Shown here: piece after piece, positions 1 through 8,784 of the stretch
Numbering within the stretch: position 1 is the first letter of the stretch
Layout of the letters: every line of letters starts with the position of its first letter
NCBI RefSeq assembly: GCF_003464595.1
Contig: NZ_QRZF01000024.1
Location: 22,784 to 86,783 of the forward strand
Origin: Bacteroides intestinalis
Lineage (GTDB): Bacteria; Bacteroidota; Bacteroidia; Bacteroidales; Bacteroidaceae
Reading direction: 5' to 3'
DNA length: 64,000 bases
Made by a program: the position numbers and the translations under genes
Notes under the pieces: generated by a model
Seen by the model: only the letters and a program-made list of their open reading frames with translations
Database searches by the model: none
Told to the model about the DNA's origin: nothing

Positions 1-37
1 TATTAATCAGTATTGAATGACTTAAATAGGAAATAGT

Positions 38-1144
38 ATGAAAAAGATATTTAATCAATTAGTTGGAACGTTAGCATTCTCCATACTGCTATTCTCTTGC
101 GAAAGTGACTTGGAGAAGGTAGTATTACAACCTGGCAACGGACCTGTACACGTAACTGTTAATACCGATGTACCACTGGTATGCTCCGCAGAAAATGCGA
201 AAGATACGGCATTTGTCATTACATGGGAGGCTGCGGATTATGGAAAAGATATATCTTCTTCCTATACATTACAGATTGATGTGGCAGGGAATGATTTTGC
301 AGCACCGCAAGAAGTCGTTGTAGGTAATAATGTATTTAGTAAACCTCTTACTTCGGATAACCTGAATTCTATTATGCATAAGTTGGGGCAAGCTATTGAT
401 GTAGCTACTGATCTGGAGGTACGGGTTATGGCAAAACCGATGGTATTGGGTTCCTCGGAACCTGTTCTCCCGATTCTGTATTCACAGACAGCAGTGAAGG
501 TTAATGTAACATCCTATGCTATGGCTCCTCTGCACTTGATCGGTTCTATGTTTGGAGTTTATTTCGTAGACCCGAATGTATGGGATATTGCCAACTACCG
601 TTATGTAATGTTCCGTGATGATGCATTAGCTACAGATGAATATACAGGGTTTATCCGCGGCTTTAGTGACGTGACTTGGGCAGGGCAATTCAAATTTATT
701 AATGATGGTGATTTGAATACTTACACGATGTATGGAAAGAAAGATGCCAATACTCTATCTCTTACTGGCGGTAACTTTGAACTTCCCCAAGATGGATATT
801 ATACCATTACGGCAAGTACTTCCAAAATGACTTATTCTATCAAAGAATATGATGCCAGTGCAGCACCTGTATATGCAACAATACAATTATCTGGCTCAGG
901 TGTTGCCAGTATAGTTACCCTGGTTCAGGCATACTACGATCCGCACATCTGGATTGCTGACGATATCACCCTGACTACCGGAGAATTAACTTTCCTAAGC
1001 GGTTTGAACTCATGGAGTGCAAAGACTTTTCCTTACGGTAAAGGAACTGTTGATGGTGATGATATCAAAGTGACTAAGGCCGGAAAGTACTATGTCAAGT
1101 TCAATGACCTGACAGGACATTACGTCTTCTATCAGAAAAATTAA
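38..1144 (+). CDS. SusE/SusF-like outer-membrane glycan-binding lipoprotein
   Basis: The 368-residue product starts with a lipoprotein signal ending LLFSC, so Cys21 would be lipidated; the acidic residues right after it (ESDLE) fit export to the cell surface. A SusE-type N-terminal Ig-like domain follows (residues about 25-155, with FVITWEAADYG). Two tandem SusE/F-type carbohydrate-binding modules rich in Trp, Tyr and Phe come next (about 160-270 and 275-368). In the starch system SusE and SusF hold alpha-glucan at the surface and do not cut it. The gene lies 6 bases before a SusA-like GH13, so SusC and SusD are expected just left of the window. The glycan bound cannot be read from sequence. 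Confidence 0.88.
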   Translation: MKKIFNQLVGTLAFSILLFSCESDLEKVVLQPGNGPVHVTVNTDVPLVCSAENAKDTAFVITWEAADYGKDISSSYTLQIDVAGNDFAAPQEVVVGNNVFSKPLTSDNLNSIMHKLGQAIDVATDLEVRVMAKPMVLGSSEPVLPILYSQTAVKVNVTSYAMAPLHLIGSMFGVYFVDPNVWDIANYRYVMFRDDALATDEYTGFIRGFSDVTWAGQFKFINDGDLNTYTMYGKKDANTLSLTGGNFELPQDGYYTITASTSKMTYSIKEYDASAAPVYATIQLSGSGVASIVTLVQAYYDPHIWIADDITLTTGELTFLSGLNSWSAKTFPYGKGTVDGDDIKVTKAGKYYVKFNDLTGHYVFYQKN

Positions 1145-1150
1145 GAGTCT

Positions 1151-2989
1151 ATGAAACTTTGTACTATTTTCATCATAGTATGGTTTACGTTCGGATTTTC
1201 TCTGACCATGTTTGCACAAAAAGTAGAGCGGGTAGAACCGCTCTGCTGGTGGACAGGCATGAGAACCGAATTACAGTTGATGTTATATGGACAAAATCTG
1301 AAAGATGCAGGTGTGAAAGTTTTGCAACCCGGAATGACGGTGAAGACGGTTCACAATGCTGAAAGTCCGAACTATTTATTTGTGGATATGGCTGTCGAGA
1401 AAGCCGGTAATTACACAATAGAAATTACTCAGGGGCATAAGAAGACAAAAGTCAATTATGAGATTCACAACCGACGTCCTGGTTCGGAAAGTCGTGTAGG
1501 ACTGACATTGGCAGATGTTATCTATCTCATTATGCCTGACCGATTCGCTAATGGCGATACAAGTAATGATATAGTAAAAGGCTCTACTCAGATACTCGAT
1601 CGTAATGGCTTGGAATCCCGGCATGGAGGTGATATCCAGGGAATCATTGATCATTTGGATTATATGGCAGACTTGGGAGTAACTGCTTTATGGTCAACTC
1701 CGTTACTCGAAGACAACCAGTTTTATCATCAGTATGCCATCTCTGATTATTACCGCATCGACCCACACTTCGGAACCAATGAATTATATTGTGAAATGGT
1801 GGCGGAAGCGCATCGTAAAGGATTGAAAATAGTTCAGGATATTGTACCCAATCATTGCGGTTCGGGACATTGGTGGATGAAAGATTTGCCTTTCACTGAT
1901 TGGGTGAATCACTTTGATACATTTACGCAAAGCAATTATGCCTTGCAAGCCTACAGTGATACGCATGCTTCAAAAGTAGACCGTATGCTATGTGGACATG
2001 GATGGTTCGTAGAGAGCTTGCCGGATATGAACTTGTCCAACCCTTATACATTGAAGTACTTGACTCAGATGGCCGTCTGGTGGATTGAATATGCCAATCT
2101 GGATGCTCTCAGGGTAGACACTTACTTCTATATGGGATATGAAGGTGCTCAATGGACAAAGAGTATCCGTAATGAATACCCCAATATGGAGTTCGTAGGT
2201 GAAGTTTGGGGCAATGACCCCGGAATCATTTCCTACTGGCTTGGGGATAGACCTAAACATGACGGATTTGCCAGCCATTTGCCTAAAGCGATGGATTTCC
2301 CTTTGGAGCGTTCTTTGGTTATGGGGCTTTCCAATGATAATGAAGCATGGGGAGGTAGTACAAAAGCTATTTATAATACAATTGCACAAGATTTTCTATA
2401 CGAAGATGCGATGAATTCTCTGGTTGTCTTTGCCGATAATCATGATATAGATCGTATCTACAATATGCTTGGGAAGGATATCCGCAAGGTAAAGATGGCG
2501 ATGAGTTTTATTATCACTACCCGTGGATTACCGCAGATTTATTATGGTACGGAACTGCTGTTTGCTGACGATCCGCGAGGAGGTGCGCATAAATGCCGCA
2601 TGGATTTCCCTGGCGGATGGGAAGGCGACACAATCAACTTGTTTAAACCAGAATACAGGAATGCTCAACAGCAGGAGATGTTCGATCATGTACGTAAGTT
2701 GCTTCATTTTCGTAAAAGTACACCGGTAGTATATAATGGAAAGCTGATGCATTATGTACCTAAGAACAATATTTATACCTATTTCCGCTACAATGATTCT
2801 GAATGTGTGATGGTGTTATTGAATGGGGCTTCGCAATCACAAACTATTGGTTGGAACCAGTTTGAAGAGCGATTGCAGGGGATGAAAGCCGGGTATGAAA
2901 TCTTGTCCGGACAACAAATAACAAAAGGTGAAAAGATAGAGATTGAATCAAATAGCTCTTTAGTTATTTACTTTAAAACAACGAAATAA
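1151..2989 (+). CDS. GH13 alpha-amylase family enzyme, SusA/neopullulanase-like
   Basis: This 612-residue protein hydrolyses alpha-glucosidic bonds, probably of imported malto-oligosaccharide-like substrates in the periplasm. It has a Sec signal peptide ending MFAQ and an N-terminal cyclomaltodextrinase-type beta domain (about 23-110, starting VERVEPLCWWTGM). A GH13 barrel follows with the full catalytic set: Asp323 in LRVDTYF (nucleophile), Glu351 in VGEVWG (acid/base) and Asp432 in ADNHD. A C-terminal beta domain ends the protein. Length and order match SusA. It is tightly linked to the SusE-like gene upstream and, 28 bases downstream, to a corrinoid protein, which is an unusual neighbour for an amylase. 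Substrate preference (starch, pullulan or a modified glucan) is not decided by the sequence. Confidence 0.92.
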   Translation: MKLCTIFIIVWFTFGFSLTMFAQKVERVEPLCWWTGMRTELQLMLYGQNLKDAGVKVLQPGMTVKTVHNAESPNYLFVDMAVEKAGNYTIEITQGHKKTKVNYEIHNRRPGSESRVGLTLADVIYLIMPDRFANGDTSNDIVKGSTQILDRNGLESRHGGDIQGIIDHLDYMADLGVTALWSTPLLEDNQFYHQYAISDYYRIDPHFGTNELYCEMVAEAHRKGLKIVQDIVPNHCGSGHWWMKDLPFTDWVNHFDTFTQSNYALQAYSDTHASKVDRMLCGHGWFVESLPDMNLSNPYTLKYLTQMAVWWIEYANLDALRVDTYFYMGYEGAQWTKSIRNEYPNMEFVGEVWGNDPGIISYWLGDRPKHDGFASHLPKAMDFPLERSLVMGLSNDNEAWGGSTKAIYNTIAQDFLYEDAMNSLVVFADNHDIDRIYNMLGKDIRKVKMAMSFIITTRGLPQIYYGTELLFADDPRGGAHKCRMDFPGGWEGDTINLFKPEYRNAQQQEMFDHVRKLLHFRKSTPVVYNGKLMHYVPKNNIYTYFRYNDSECVMVLLNGASQSQTIGWNQFEERLQGMKAGYEILSGQQITKGEKIEIESNSSLVIYFKTTK

Positions 2990-3017
2990 ATGTATACAAA
3001 TTTAAAAAAAATAGATT

Positions 3018-3662
3018 ATGGCAGATTTAAAATTACTTTTTGAAGCAATCCTTAAAGGAAAGCAGAAGGATGCAGTTGAGATTACTCAACAGGCAATAAA
3101 TGAGAACATAGCTCCGAAGGAGTTGATTGACAACTATCTGATTAAAGCAATGGAAGAAATCGGTAGTCGTTTTGAGCAACAGAAAGCATTTGTGCCCGAA
3201 TTGTTGATGGCAGGTCGTGCTATGAAATCCTCCCTTATATTATTGCAGCCTCTATTGAAAGGTGGCGACGAGAAATCAGGATTGGGTACAGTAGTGATTG
3301 GTACTGTAAAAGGTGACTTACATGACATCGGCAAGAATCTGGTAGGTTCCATGTTCGAAGGTTGTGGATTTCAAGTAATTGACTTGGGCGTAGATGCAGA
3401 TAGTGATAAATTTATCTCGGCTGTGAAAGAGCATCAACCAGATGTTATCGGTTTGAGTGCTTTGCTGACCACTACTATGCCATATATGAAGACAATTATA
3501 GATGCTTTGGAAGAAGCTGGACTTCGCCAACAAGTGAAAGTTATGGTAGGCGGTGCTCCGGTTAGTGCCGGATTTGCGGCTGAGATTGGTGCAGACGGAT
3601 ATAGTGACAGTGCCAACTCCGCGGTAGTGCGAGCAAAAGAATTATTAGGTATAACGCATTAA
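3018..3662 (+). CDS. Corrinoid (B12-binding) methyl-carrier protein, MtaC/MtbC-like
   Basis: The 214-residue cytoplasmic protein has the two-domain layout of methyl-carrier corrinoid proteins. A helical cap (about 1-85) is followed by a Rossmann-like B12-binding domain. The signature D-x-H-x-x-G is present at Asp100-His102-Gly105 (GDLHDIGKN), where His102 would ligate cobalt. The later SALLTTTM and GGAPV segments are the usual loops around the cofactor tail. Such proteins carry a methyl group between a substrate-specific methyltransferase and an acceptor methyltransferase. The gene has no signal peptide and sits with two UROD-fold methyltransferases and a reactivation protein, which supports that role. 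It is not MetH, which would be far longer. Confidence 0.93.
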   Translation: MADLKLLFEAILKGKQKDAVEITQQAINENIAPKELIDNYLIKAMEEIGSRFEQQKAFVPELLMAGRAMKSSLILLQPLLKGGDEKSGLGTVVIGTVKGDLHDIGKNLVGSMFEGCGFQVIDLGVDADSDKFISAVKEHQPDVIGLSALLTTTMPYMKTIIDALEEAGLRQQVKVMVGGAPVSAGFAAEIGADGYSDSANSAVVRAKELLGITH

Positions 3663-3667
3663 AAGGT

Positions 3668-3676
3668 AAAAGGAGG
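3668..3676 (+). promoter_or_regulatory. Strong Shine-Dalgarno sequence before the CobW-like gene
   Basis: The sequence AAAGGAGG(T) lies six bases before the ATG at 3683. A near-perfect anti-16S match is uncommon in Bacteroides, where start sites are usually A-rich without a Shine-Dalgarno sequence. No other gene in this window has one this strong. Confidence 0.6.
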
Positions 3677-3682
3677 TCTGAT

Positions 3683-4609
3683 ATGAGCAATCAATTGATT
3701 CAGGTAGATATTATTTCCGGCTTCCTGGGAGCGGGGAAAACAACTCTTATCCAGAATATTATCGGAGCGGGGGCTCGGTCAGGCAGATTAATGATATTAG
3801 AGAATGAATTCGGAGCGATAGATGTAGACGGCGAAGTATTGGAAACGACAGGAGTTGAAGTGGAGAGCATCATTGCAGGCTGTATTTGCTGTAGTGGGGC
3901 GGATGTCCTTATTAACAAACTGTCTGAAATAGCAAGTAGCTATGCACCAAGACAACTAATTATAGAACCGACCGGCATTGCTCGTTTGTCCGATATCCGA
4001 CGTATTTTCCAATGCAAGGCAGTTAGAAGACTTTATCAGTTGAACAGAGTTGTAACTGTAGTGGATGCCGTTACTTATCCCATCTGGATAAAGGTTTCCA
4101 AAGAGTTTTTTAATGATCAGATTCGATTCAGTGATCTTATTTACGTAAGCAAAGTGGAAGATTGTATGTCTCAACAGGTAATAGAGTTACTGTCTTTAAT
4201 AGATACGATTCATCCAGATTGCCCTGTGTCTACTGATATCCATGAATTGTTAGCTTGCTGGAATACAGGTATTAAGAAGAAAGCATGTTCATCCATGTAC
4301 TTGGCTCCGGGAAAAGACAGTGGACTGTTTGAAACCTTCTCCATTGAATATTCTGAAGGTTTCAACCATAGTAGTCTGCTGCAATTACTGGATAAAGTAC
4401 AAGAGGGAGTGTTTGGCTCTGTGTATCGCATTAAGGGATGTTTTCAGGATGAGACCGAAACGGGCTACACCCTTGATTGGGTGGGCAACCGTTATCGGTT
4501 GATACCATCCGGTTCAGTCAATAACCCGTCCACCCGTCTCTGCTTCATTGGTAGCAGATTGGACAGGGAATCACTGAACGACGCATTAGAACAAATAAAA
4601 ATTAACTAA
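3683..4609 (+). CDS. CobW/COG0523-family P-loop GTPase
   Basis: The 308-residue protein has a Walker A loop at Gly13-Thr20 (GFLGAGKT) and the diagnostic metal-binding CxCC motif at Cys67-Ile-Cys69-Cys70. IIEPTG and VVDAVT segments typical of this GTPase family follow. Family members act as metallochaperones or help cobalamin metabolism; some sit with corrinoid methyltransferases. Here the gene lies 20 bases after the corrinoid protein and 17 bases before a zinc-type methyltransferase. Delivery of zinc to the methyltransferases, or of metal/cofactor to the corrinoid protein, is a reasonable inference. The exact metal is unknown. Confidence 0.88.
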   Translation: MSNQLIQVDIISGFLGAGKTTLIQNIIGAGARSGRLMILENEFGAIDVDGEVLETTGVEVESIIAGCICCSGADVLINKLSEIASSYAPRQLIIEPTGIARLSDIRRIFQCKAVRRLYQLNRVVTVVDAVTYPIWIKVSKEFFNDQIRFSDLIYVSKVEDCMSQQVIELLSLIDTIHPDCPVSTDIHELLACWNTGIKKKACSSMYLAPGKDSGLFETFSIEYSEGFNHSSLLQLLDKVQEGVFGSVYRIKGCFQDETETGYTLDWVGNRYRLIPSGSVNNPSTRLCFIGSRLDRESLNDALEQIKIN

Positions 4610-4626
4610 TAAAAATAGTAAAAAAT

Positions 4627-5640
4627 ATGAAAGACAGGAACATGAATCAATGGGTGGAAGGCATACTTGCCGACAAGAAACGGATTGCTATTCCCATCAT
4701 GACCCATCCGGGTATTGAGTTGATTGGCAAAACTGTATATCAGGCAGTAAGTGACGGAAGAGTACATTTTGAGGCTATCAAGGCATTGAATGATAAATAT
4801 CCTTCGGCTGCCTGTTCAGTTATCATGGACCTAACAGTAGAGGCTGAGGCTTTCGGAGCAAAAATCGATTTCCCGAAAGATGAGATCCCCAATGTTATCG
4901 GACGTTTGCTTGCTGATTATGATGCGGTGGAAAGGCTGGAGATTCCTGATATGACGAAAGGACGCTTGCAGGAATATCTGAAAGCAAATCGCTTGACTGC
5001 TGAGGCTATCAGAGATAAACCTGTTTTCGGTGGAATGATTGGTCCCTTTTCGTTGGCAGGGCGTTTGTACGATATGTCAGAGTTTATGATGGCATGCTAT
5101 TGTGAACCCGATACGGCAAATTTGCTATTAAAGAAATGCACAGACTTCTTAATCAATTACTGTCTGGAACTGAAAAAGCAGGGAGTACAGGGAGTCGTGA
5201 TTGCTGAACCGGCTGCCGGTTTGATGTCTGACGAAGGTTGCGAAGAATTTTCTTCACAGTACGTAAAAGCCATTGTCAGTGCAGTACAAGATAACGATTT
5301 TATCGTAATTTTGCATAATTGTGGTAACACAGGTCATTGTACAGAAGCTATGGTAAGTACCGGTGCTCGTGCTTATCATTTTGGAAACAAGATTGACATG
5401 ACAGATGCGTTGAAGGGCTGCCCTGCAGATGTACTGGTGATGGGAAATATTGACCCCGTAACCCTTTTCAAATCGGCAACCCCGGAAGTCTTGAAAGCGG
5501 CCACGCTGGAATTGCTAAAGAAAGCGGACGGGTATTCTAATTTTGTGCTTTCCTCCGGTTGCGATGTACCACCGCATACGCCTCATGGAAATATTATTGC
5601 GTTTTATGAAGCATTGAAAGAGTACAATGAATGCTGCTGA
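4627..5640 (+). CDS. UROD-fold methyltransferase, MtaA/MtbA-type (first copy)
   Basis: The 337-residue cytoplasmic protein has the uroporphyrinogen-decarboxylase TIM-barrel fold but carries the zinc signature of corrinoid methyltransferases: His230-x-Cys232 (LHNCGNTGH) and Cys312 (SSGCDVPPHTP). True heme-pathway HemE lacks this His-x-Cys...Cys set. Such enzymes move a methyl group between a methylated corrinoid protein and a zinc-bound thiol, or take it from a methoxylated substrate. The adjacent corrinoid protein and MetH-type activator support this. A second UROD-fold gene at 10138 has the same motif, so one copy may demethylate the substrate and the other pass the methyl on. The substrate is unknown. 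Confidence 0.88.
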   Translation: MKDRNMNQWVEGILADKKRIAIPIMTHPGIELIGKTVYQAVSDGRVHFEAIKALNDKYPSAACSVIMDLTVEAEAFGAKIDFPKDEIPNVIGRLLADYDAVERLEIPDMTKGRLQEYLKANRLTAEAIRDKPVFGGMIGPFSLAGRLYDMSEFMMACYCEPDTANLLLKKCTDFLINYCLELKKQGVQGVVIAEPAAGLMSDEGCEEFSSQYVKAIVSAVQDNDFIVILHNCGNTGHCTEAMVSTGARAYHFGNKIDMTDALKGCPADVLVMGNIDPVTLFKSATPEVLKAATLELLKKADGYSNFVLSSGCDVPPHTPHGNIIAFYEALKEYNECC

Positions 5641-5708
5641 TTCCTATCTCGACGAATCGCTCTCGGAATGCCTTTGGGGTATGGATAAGAACATGAATTT
5701 TAATTGTG

Positions 5709-6413
5709 ATGAGAATGAAACAGATAAGATTCTTCGACTGCACCTTTGACGAACTTCCTTTGGATATGCAGGAAGTTTATATACTCATGGGATATGGTTC
5801 TCATGTTCCGAATAATGATATATTACAACTTATCCAGGAGATTGTGGACGAATTAAAGCAACGAATAACTCCTCATTACGGTTATGTGCTGGTGGATGGC
5901 GAAGTACCCGAAAAAGGCAAACTTCGGTTAGACAACCAGTTATTTAATCCTGGTGTCATCATTGCCCATGCCATGAAAGGAGCAGAAAAATATGCCATAT
6001 TCACAGCCACTATTGGTGAGGAGTTCGATCGCTACACCCATCAGTTGAAAGAAGAAGAAGATATCTTGCGTGCATTTATTGCCGATGCTCTAGGCTCTGT
6101 GCTTGCCGAAGCTGCCGTTTCACTATTGATGAAACAATTATCTGAAGCTGCCGAAGCCGAAGGAATGCATATCAGCAACAATTATAGTCCCGGTTATTGC
6201 GACTGGTTTCTTGCAGAGCAGCAACAATTGTTTAGCTTGTTTCCCAACGGAAGTACCGGCATAACATTGACTGAATCCTGTCTGATGCTTCCTGTAAAAT
6301 CCGTCAGTGGTATTGTTGCAATTGGAAAGGGCATACAGAAGCGTGAATATAGTTGTGCTATCTGCAAGATGGTGAATTGTATTAAGAATAAGAAAAAGAT
6401 AACTACAAAGTGA
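5709..6413 (+). CDS. MetH activation-domain-like protein (corrinoid reactivation)
   Basis: The product (234 residues from ATG 5709; GTG 5706 and ATG 5715 are alternatives) resembles the stand-alone activation domain of B12-dependent methionine synthase. It shows the NNYSPGYCDW segment and LTESCLMLPVKSVSGI, the conserved SAM-binding and activation motifs. It ends with a Cys-rich CAICKMVNC tail that could hold a metal or Fe-S centre, unusual for MetH itself. In MetH this domain supports reductive remethylation of cob(II)alamin with SAM. As a separate protein in a corrinoid operon it would plausibly rescue the inactive carrier encoded at 3018. It lies between the first methyltransferase and GH3. 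Confidence 0.88.
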   Translation: MRMKQIRFFDCTFDELPLDMQEVYILMGYGSHVPNNDILQLIQEIVDELKQRITPHYGYVLVDGEVPEKGKLRLDNQLFNPGVIIAHAMKGAEKYAIFTATIGEEFDRYTHQLKEEEDILRAFIADALGSVLAEAAVSLLMKQLSEAAEAEGMHISNNYSPGYCDWFLAEQQQLFSLFPNGSTGITLTESCLMLPVKSVSGIVAIGKGIQKREYSCAICKMVNCIKNKKKITTK

Positions 6414-6423
6414 AGAAAATACT

Positions 6424-8745
6424 ATGATTAAGAAATTAACAATATTAATCCTTCTGGCAATATCAGTCGGTGCAATGGCACAACAAATGCCTGCCGATAA
6501 AGAAGCCCGAATGGAAAAGTTCATTACAGAGTTGATGAGCAAAATGACTTTAGAGGAGAAAATCGGACAGTTGCACCAGATATCAGGAGGCGACGTTGTA
6601 TCCGGCGAACTATCCAGTGATGGAAATAAAACCGCACAGCAAATCCGTAGCGGAGGTGTCGGTTCAATGTTGAATGCCAAGGGGGTGGAAAAAGTATATG
6701 CTTTACAGAAAGTGGCAGTAGAGCAAAGCCGTCTGAAGATTCCTTTACTGTTCGGTATGGATGTCATACACGGTTATGAAACAGCTTTCCCTGTTCCTCT
6801 GGCAATGGCATCTACTTGGAACATGAAACAGATAGAAACAATGGCACGTACCGCAGCTGTCGAAGCCAGTGCCGACGGTGTATGCTGGACGTTTAGCCCG
6901 ATGGTGGATATTACCCGTGATCCTCGCTGGGGACGCATTGTAGAAGGTGCTGGTGAAGACCCTTTCTTAGGTGGTGCAGTAGCTAAAGCTATGGTGAAAG
7001 GCTATCAGGGAGAGCCGGGGTTTGCAACCAATACCCAAATTCTTGCCTGTGTAAAGCATTTTGCTCTTTATGGAGCACCCGATGCAGGACGTGATTACAG
7101 TACAGTGGATATGAGCCGCCTGCGCATGTTCAATGACTACCTTTATCCTTATCAGGCAGCAGTCGAAGCAGGGGTCGCTACTGTGATGTCCTCTTTCAAT
7201 GAAGTGGACAATGTACCTGCTACTGCCAATAAGTGGTTATTAGATGATTTGCTTCGCAAACAGTGGGGTTTTAAAGGACTGGTGCTTACTGACTATGCAT
7301 CTATTAACGACCTGCCCCGTCATGGTATTGGCGACCCGGTATCTACTACCATCCGTGCCTTGGAGGCTGGAACGGATATTGATATGGAGGCCTATGCTTA
7401 CCACTATATGTTGCCGGAAGCTGTGAGAAATGGTCGTGTACCGATGGCGCTGATTGACAAAGCTTGCCGTCGTGTGTTGGAGGCTAAGTATCAATTGGGG
7501 CTGTTCGAAAATCCATATAAGTATTGTGATGTAACTCGTCCTGCGAAAGAGTTCTTTACAAAAGAGAACCGTGCTAAGTCACGTCAGGCAGCAGGTGAAA
7601 GCTTCGTCCTCTTGAAGAACGACAGTATTACACTAAACCCTGCTGTTCCTGCTAAACCATTGCTTCCATTAGCGAAGCAAGGAACGATTGCTGTTATTGG
7701 TCCTCATGGCAATAACCGTCCGATGATGCTGGGGCCTTGGTTTTATCCACATGACATCCAACGTGCCGCTACAGTGGTCGAAGGACTGAAAGAGGCGGTG
7801 GGTAGCAAAGCAAAAGTTGTATTTGCGCGTGGCTGTCAGCCTTTCGAAAGTGAAGAATACGCACAGCGTGTCTATTTTGGCAAAGAGTTTGAGAAAGATA
7901 ACCGCCCGGATACCGAGATTCTTGCTGAAGCGTTGAATGTTGCCAAGAATGCGGATGTCATTATAGCTACCTTGGGAGAATCTACCGAGATGAGTGGAGA
8001 ATCGAGCAGCCGTTCAATATTGGACTTGCCGAAGCCCCAGCAAGATTTATTGAAAGCATTGGCTGAAACAGGTAAGCCTATCGTATTGGTTCTTTTTACA
8101 GGCCGTCCGTTAACTATCAACTGGGAGAAGGCTAACCTTCCTGCCATCTTGAATGTATGGTTTCCTGGAACCGAAGCTGCATATGCCATTGCCGATGTAC
8201 TTTTCGGAGATGTGAACCCAAGTGGAAAGCTAACTGCCACCTGGCCGCAAAGTGTGGGACAAATACCCATCTACTACAACGGTAAAAATACGGGAAAGCC
8301 GATGGACAAGTGGTTCCAGAAATTCCGTAGTGGTTACCTCGATGTATCGAATGAGCCATTATACCCATTCGGCTACGGTCTGAGTTATACAAACTTTGAA
8401 TATAGCGATGTAATCCTGAATGATTCAGTTATGAGTCCCAAAGGCCAGCTTACAGCCAGTGTAACGGTGAAAAATACCGGAAAACGGGATGGATATGAGG
8501 TTGTGCAACTTTATATCTGCGACAAGGCTGCCAGTATTATCCGTCCATTGAAAGAACTGAAAGGCTTTCAGAAAGTATTCATTAAAGCCGGACAATCGGT
8601 GAAGGTAGACTTCCAAATTACTTCCGACTTGCTGAAGTTCTATAATTCTGATTTGGAGTATGTTTGCGAACCAGGTGATTTTGATGCCATGATTGGCTGC
8701 AACAGCGTAGAGTTGAAATCCGCCAAATTCACCTTAGTTGAATAG
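6424..8745 (+). CDS. GH3 beta-glycosidase, BglX-like
   Basis: The 773-residue protein has a Sec signal (…SVGAMAQ) and is probably periplasmic. The GH3 N-terminal barrel contains the KHF and TDYASIND motifs; Asp290 of TDY is the expected nucleophile. The alpha/beta sandwich contains EMSGESSSR, where Glu526 is a candidate acid/base, and a fibronectin-III-like C-terminal domain begins near residue 665. Length and order match BglX-type exo-beta-glucosidases, some of which act on beta-xylosides or plant glycosides. It lies 10 bases after the reactivation protein, so cotranscription with the methyl-transfer genes is likely. It may release the sugar from a methoxylated aglycone or oligosaccharide; the linkage is not proven. 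Confidence 0.92.
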   Translation: MIKKLTILILLAISVGAMAQQMPADKEARMEKFITELMSKMTLEEKIGQLHQISGGDVVSGELSSDGNKTAQQIRSGGVGSMLNAKGVEKVYALQKVAVEQSRLKIPLLFGMDVIHGYETAFPVPLAMASTWNMKQIETMARTAAVEASADGVCWTFSPMVDITRDPRWGRIVEGAGEDPFLGGAVAKAMVKGYQGEPGFATNTQILACVKHFALYGAPDAGRDYSTVDMSRLRMFNDYLYPYQAAVEAGVATVMSSFNEVDNVPATANKWLLDDLLRKQWGFKGLVLTDYASINDLPRHGIGDPVSTTIRALEAGTDIDMEAYAYHYMLPEAVRNGRVPMALIDKACRRVLEAKYQLGLFENPYKYCDVTRPAKEFFTKENRAKSRQAAGESFVLLKNDSITLNPAVPAKPLLPLAKQGTIAVIGPHGNNRPMMLGPWFYPHDIQRAATVVEGLKEAVGSKAKVVFARGCQPFESEEYAQRVYFGKEFEKDNRPDTEILAEALNVAKNADVIIATLGESTEMSGESSSRSILDLPKPQQDLLKALAETGKPIVLVLFTGRPLTINWEKANLPAILNVWFPGTEAAYAIADVLFGDVNPSGKLTATWPQSVGQIPIYYNGKNTGKPMDKWFQKFRSGYLDVSNEPLYPFGYGLSYTNFEYSDVILNDSVMSPKGQLTASVTVKNTGKRDGYEVVQLYICDKAASIIRPLKELKGFQKVFIKAGQSVKVDFQITSDLLKFYNSDLEYVCEPGDFDAMIGCNSVELKSAKFTLVE

Positions 8746-8784
8746 CTTGAATCCATAAATTTAAGAACTTAAAAACTCAAACCT

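Noticed and set aside
2990..3017. Cobalamin riboswitch in front of the corrinoid protein gene
   Set aside because: Only 28 bases separate the genes, too few for such an element; if present it would lie upstream of the window.
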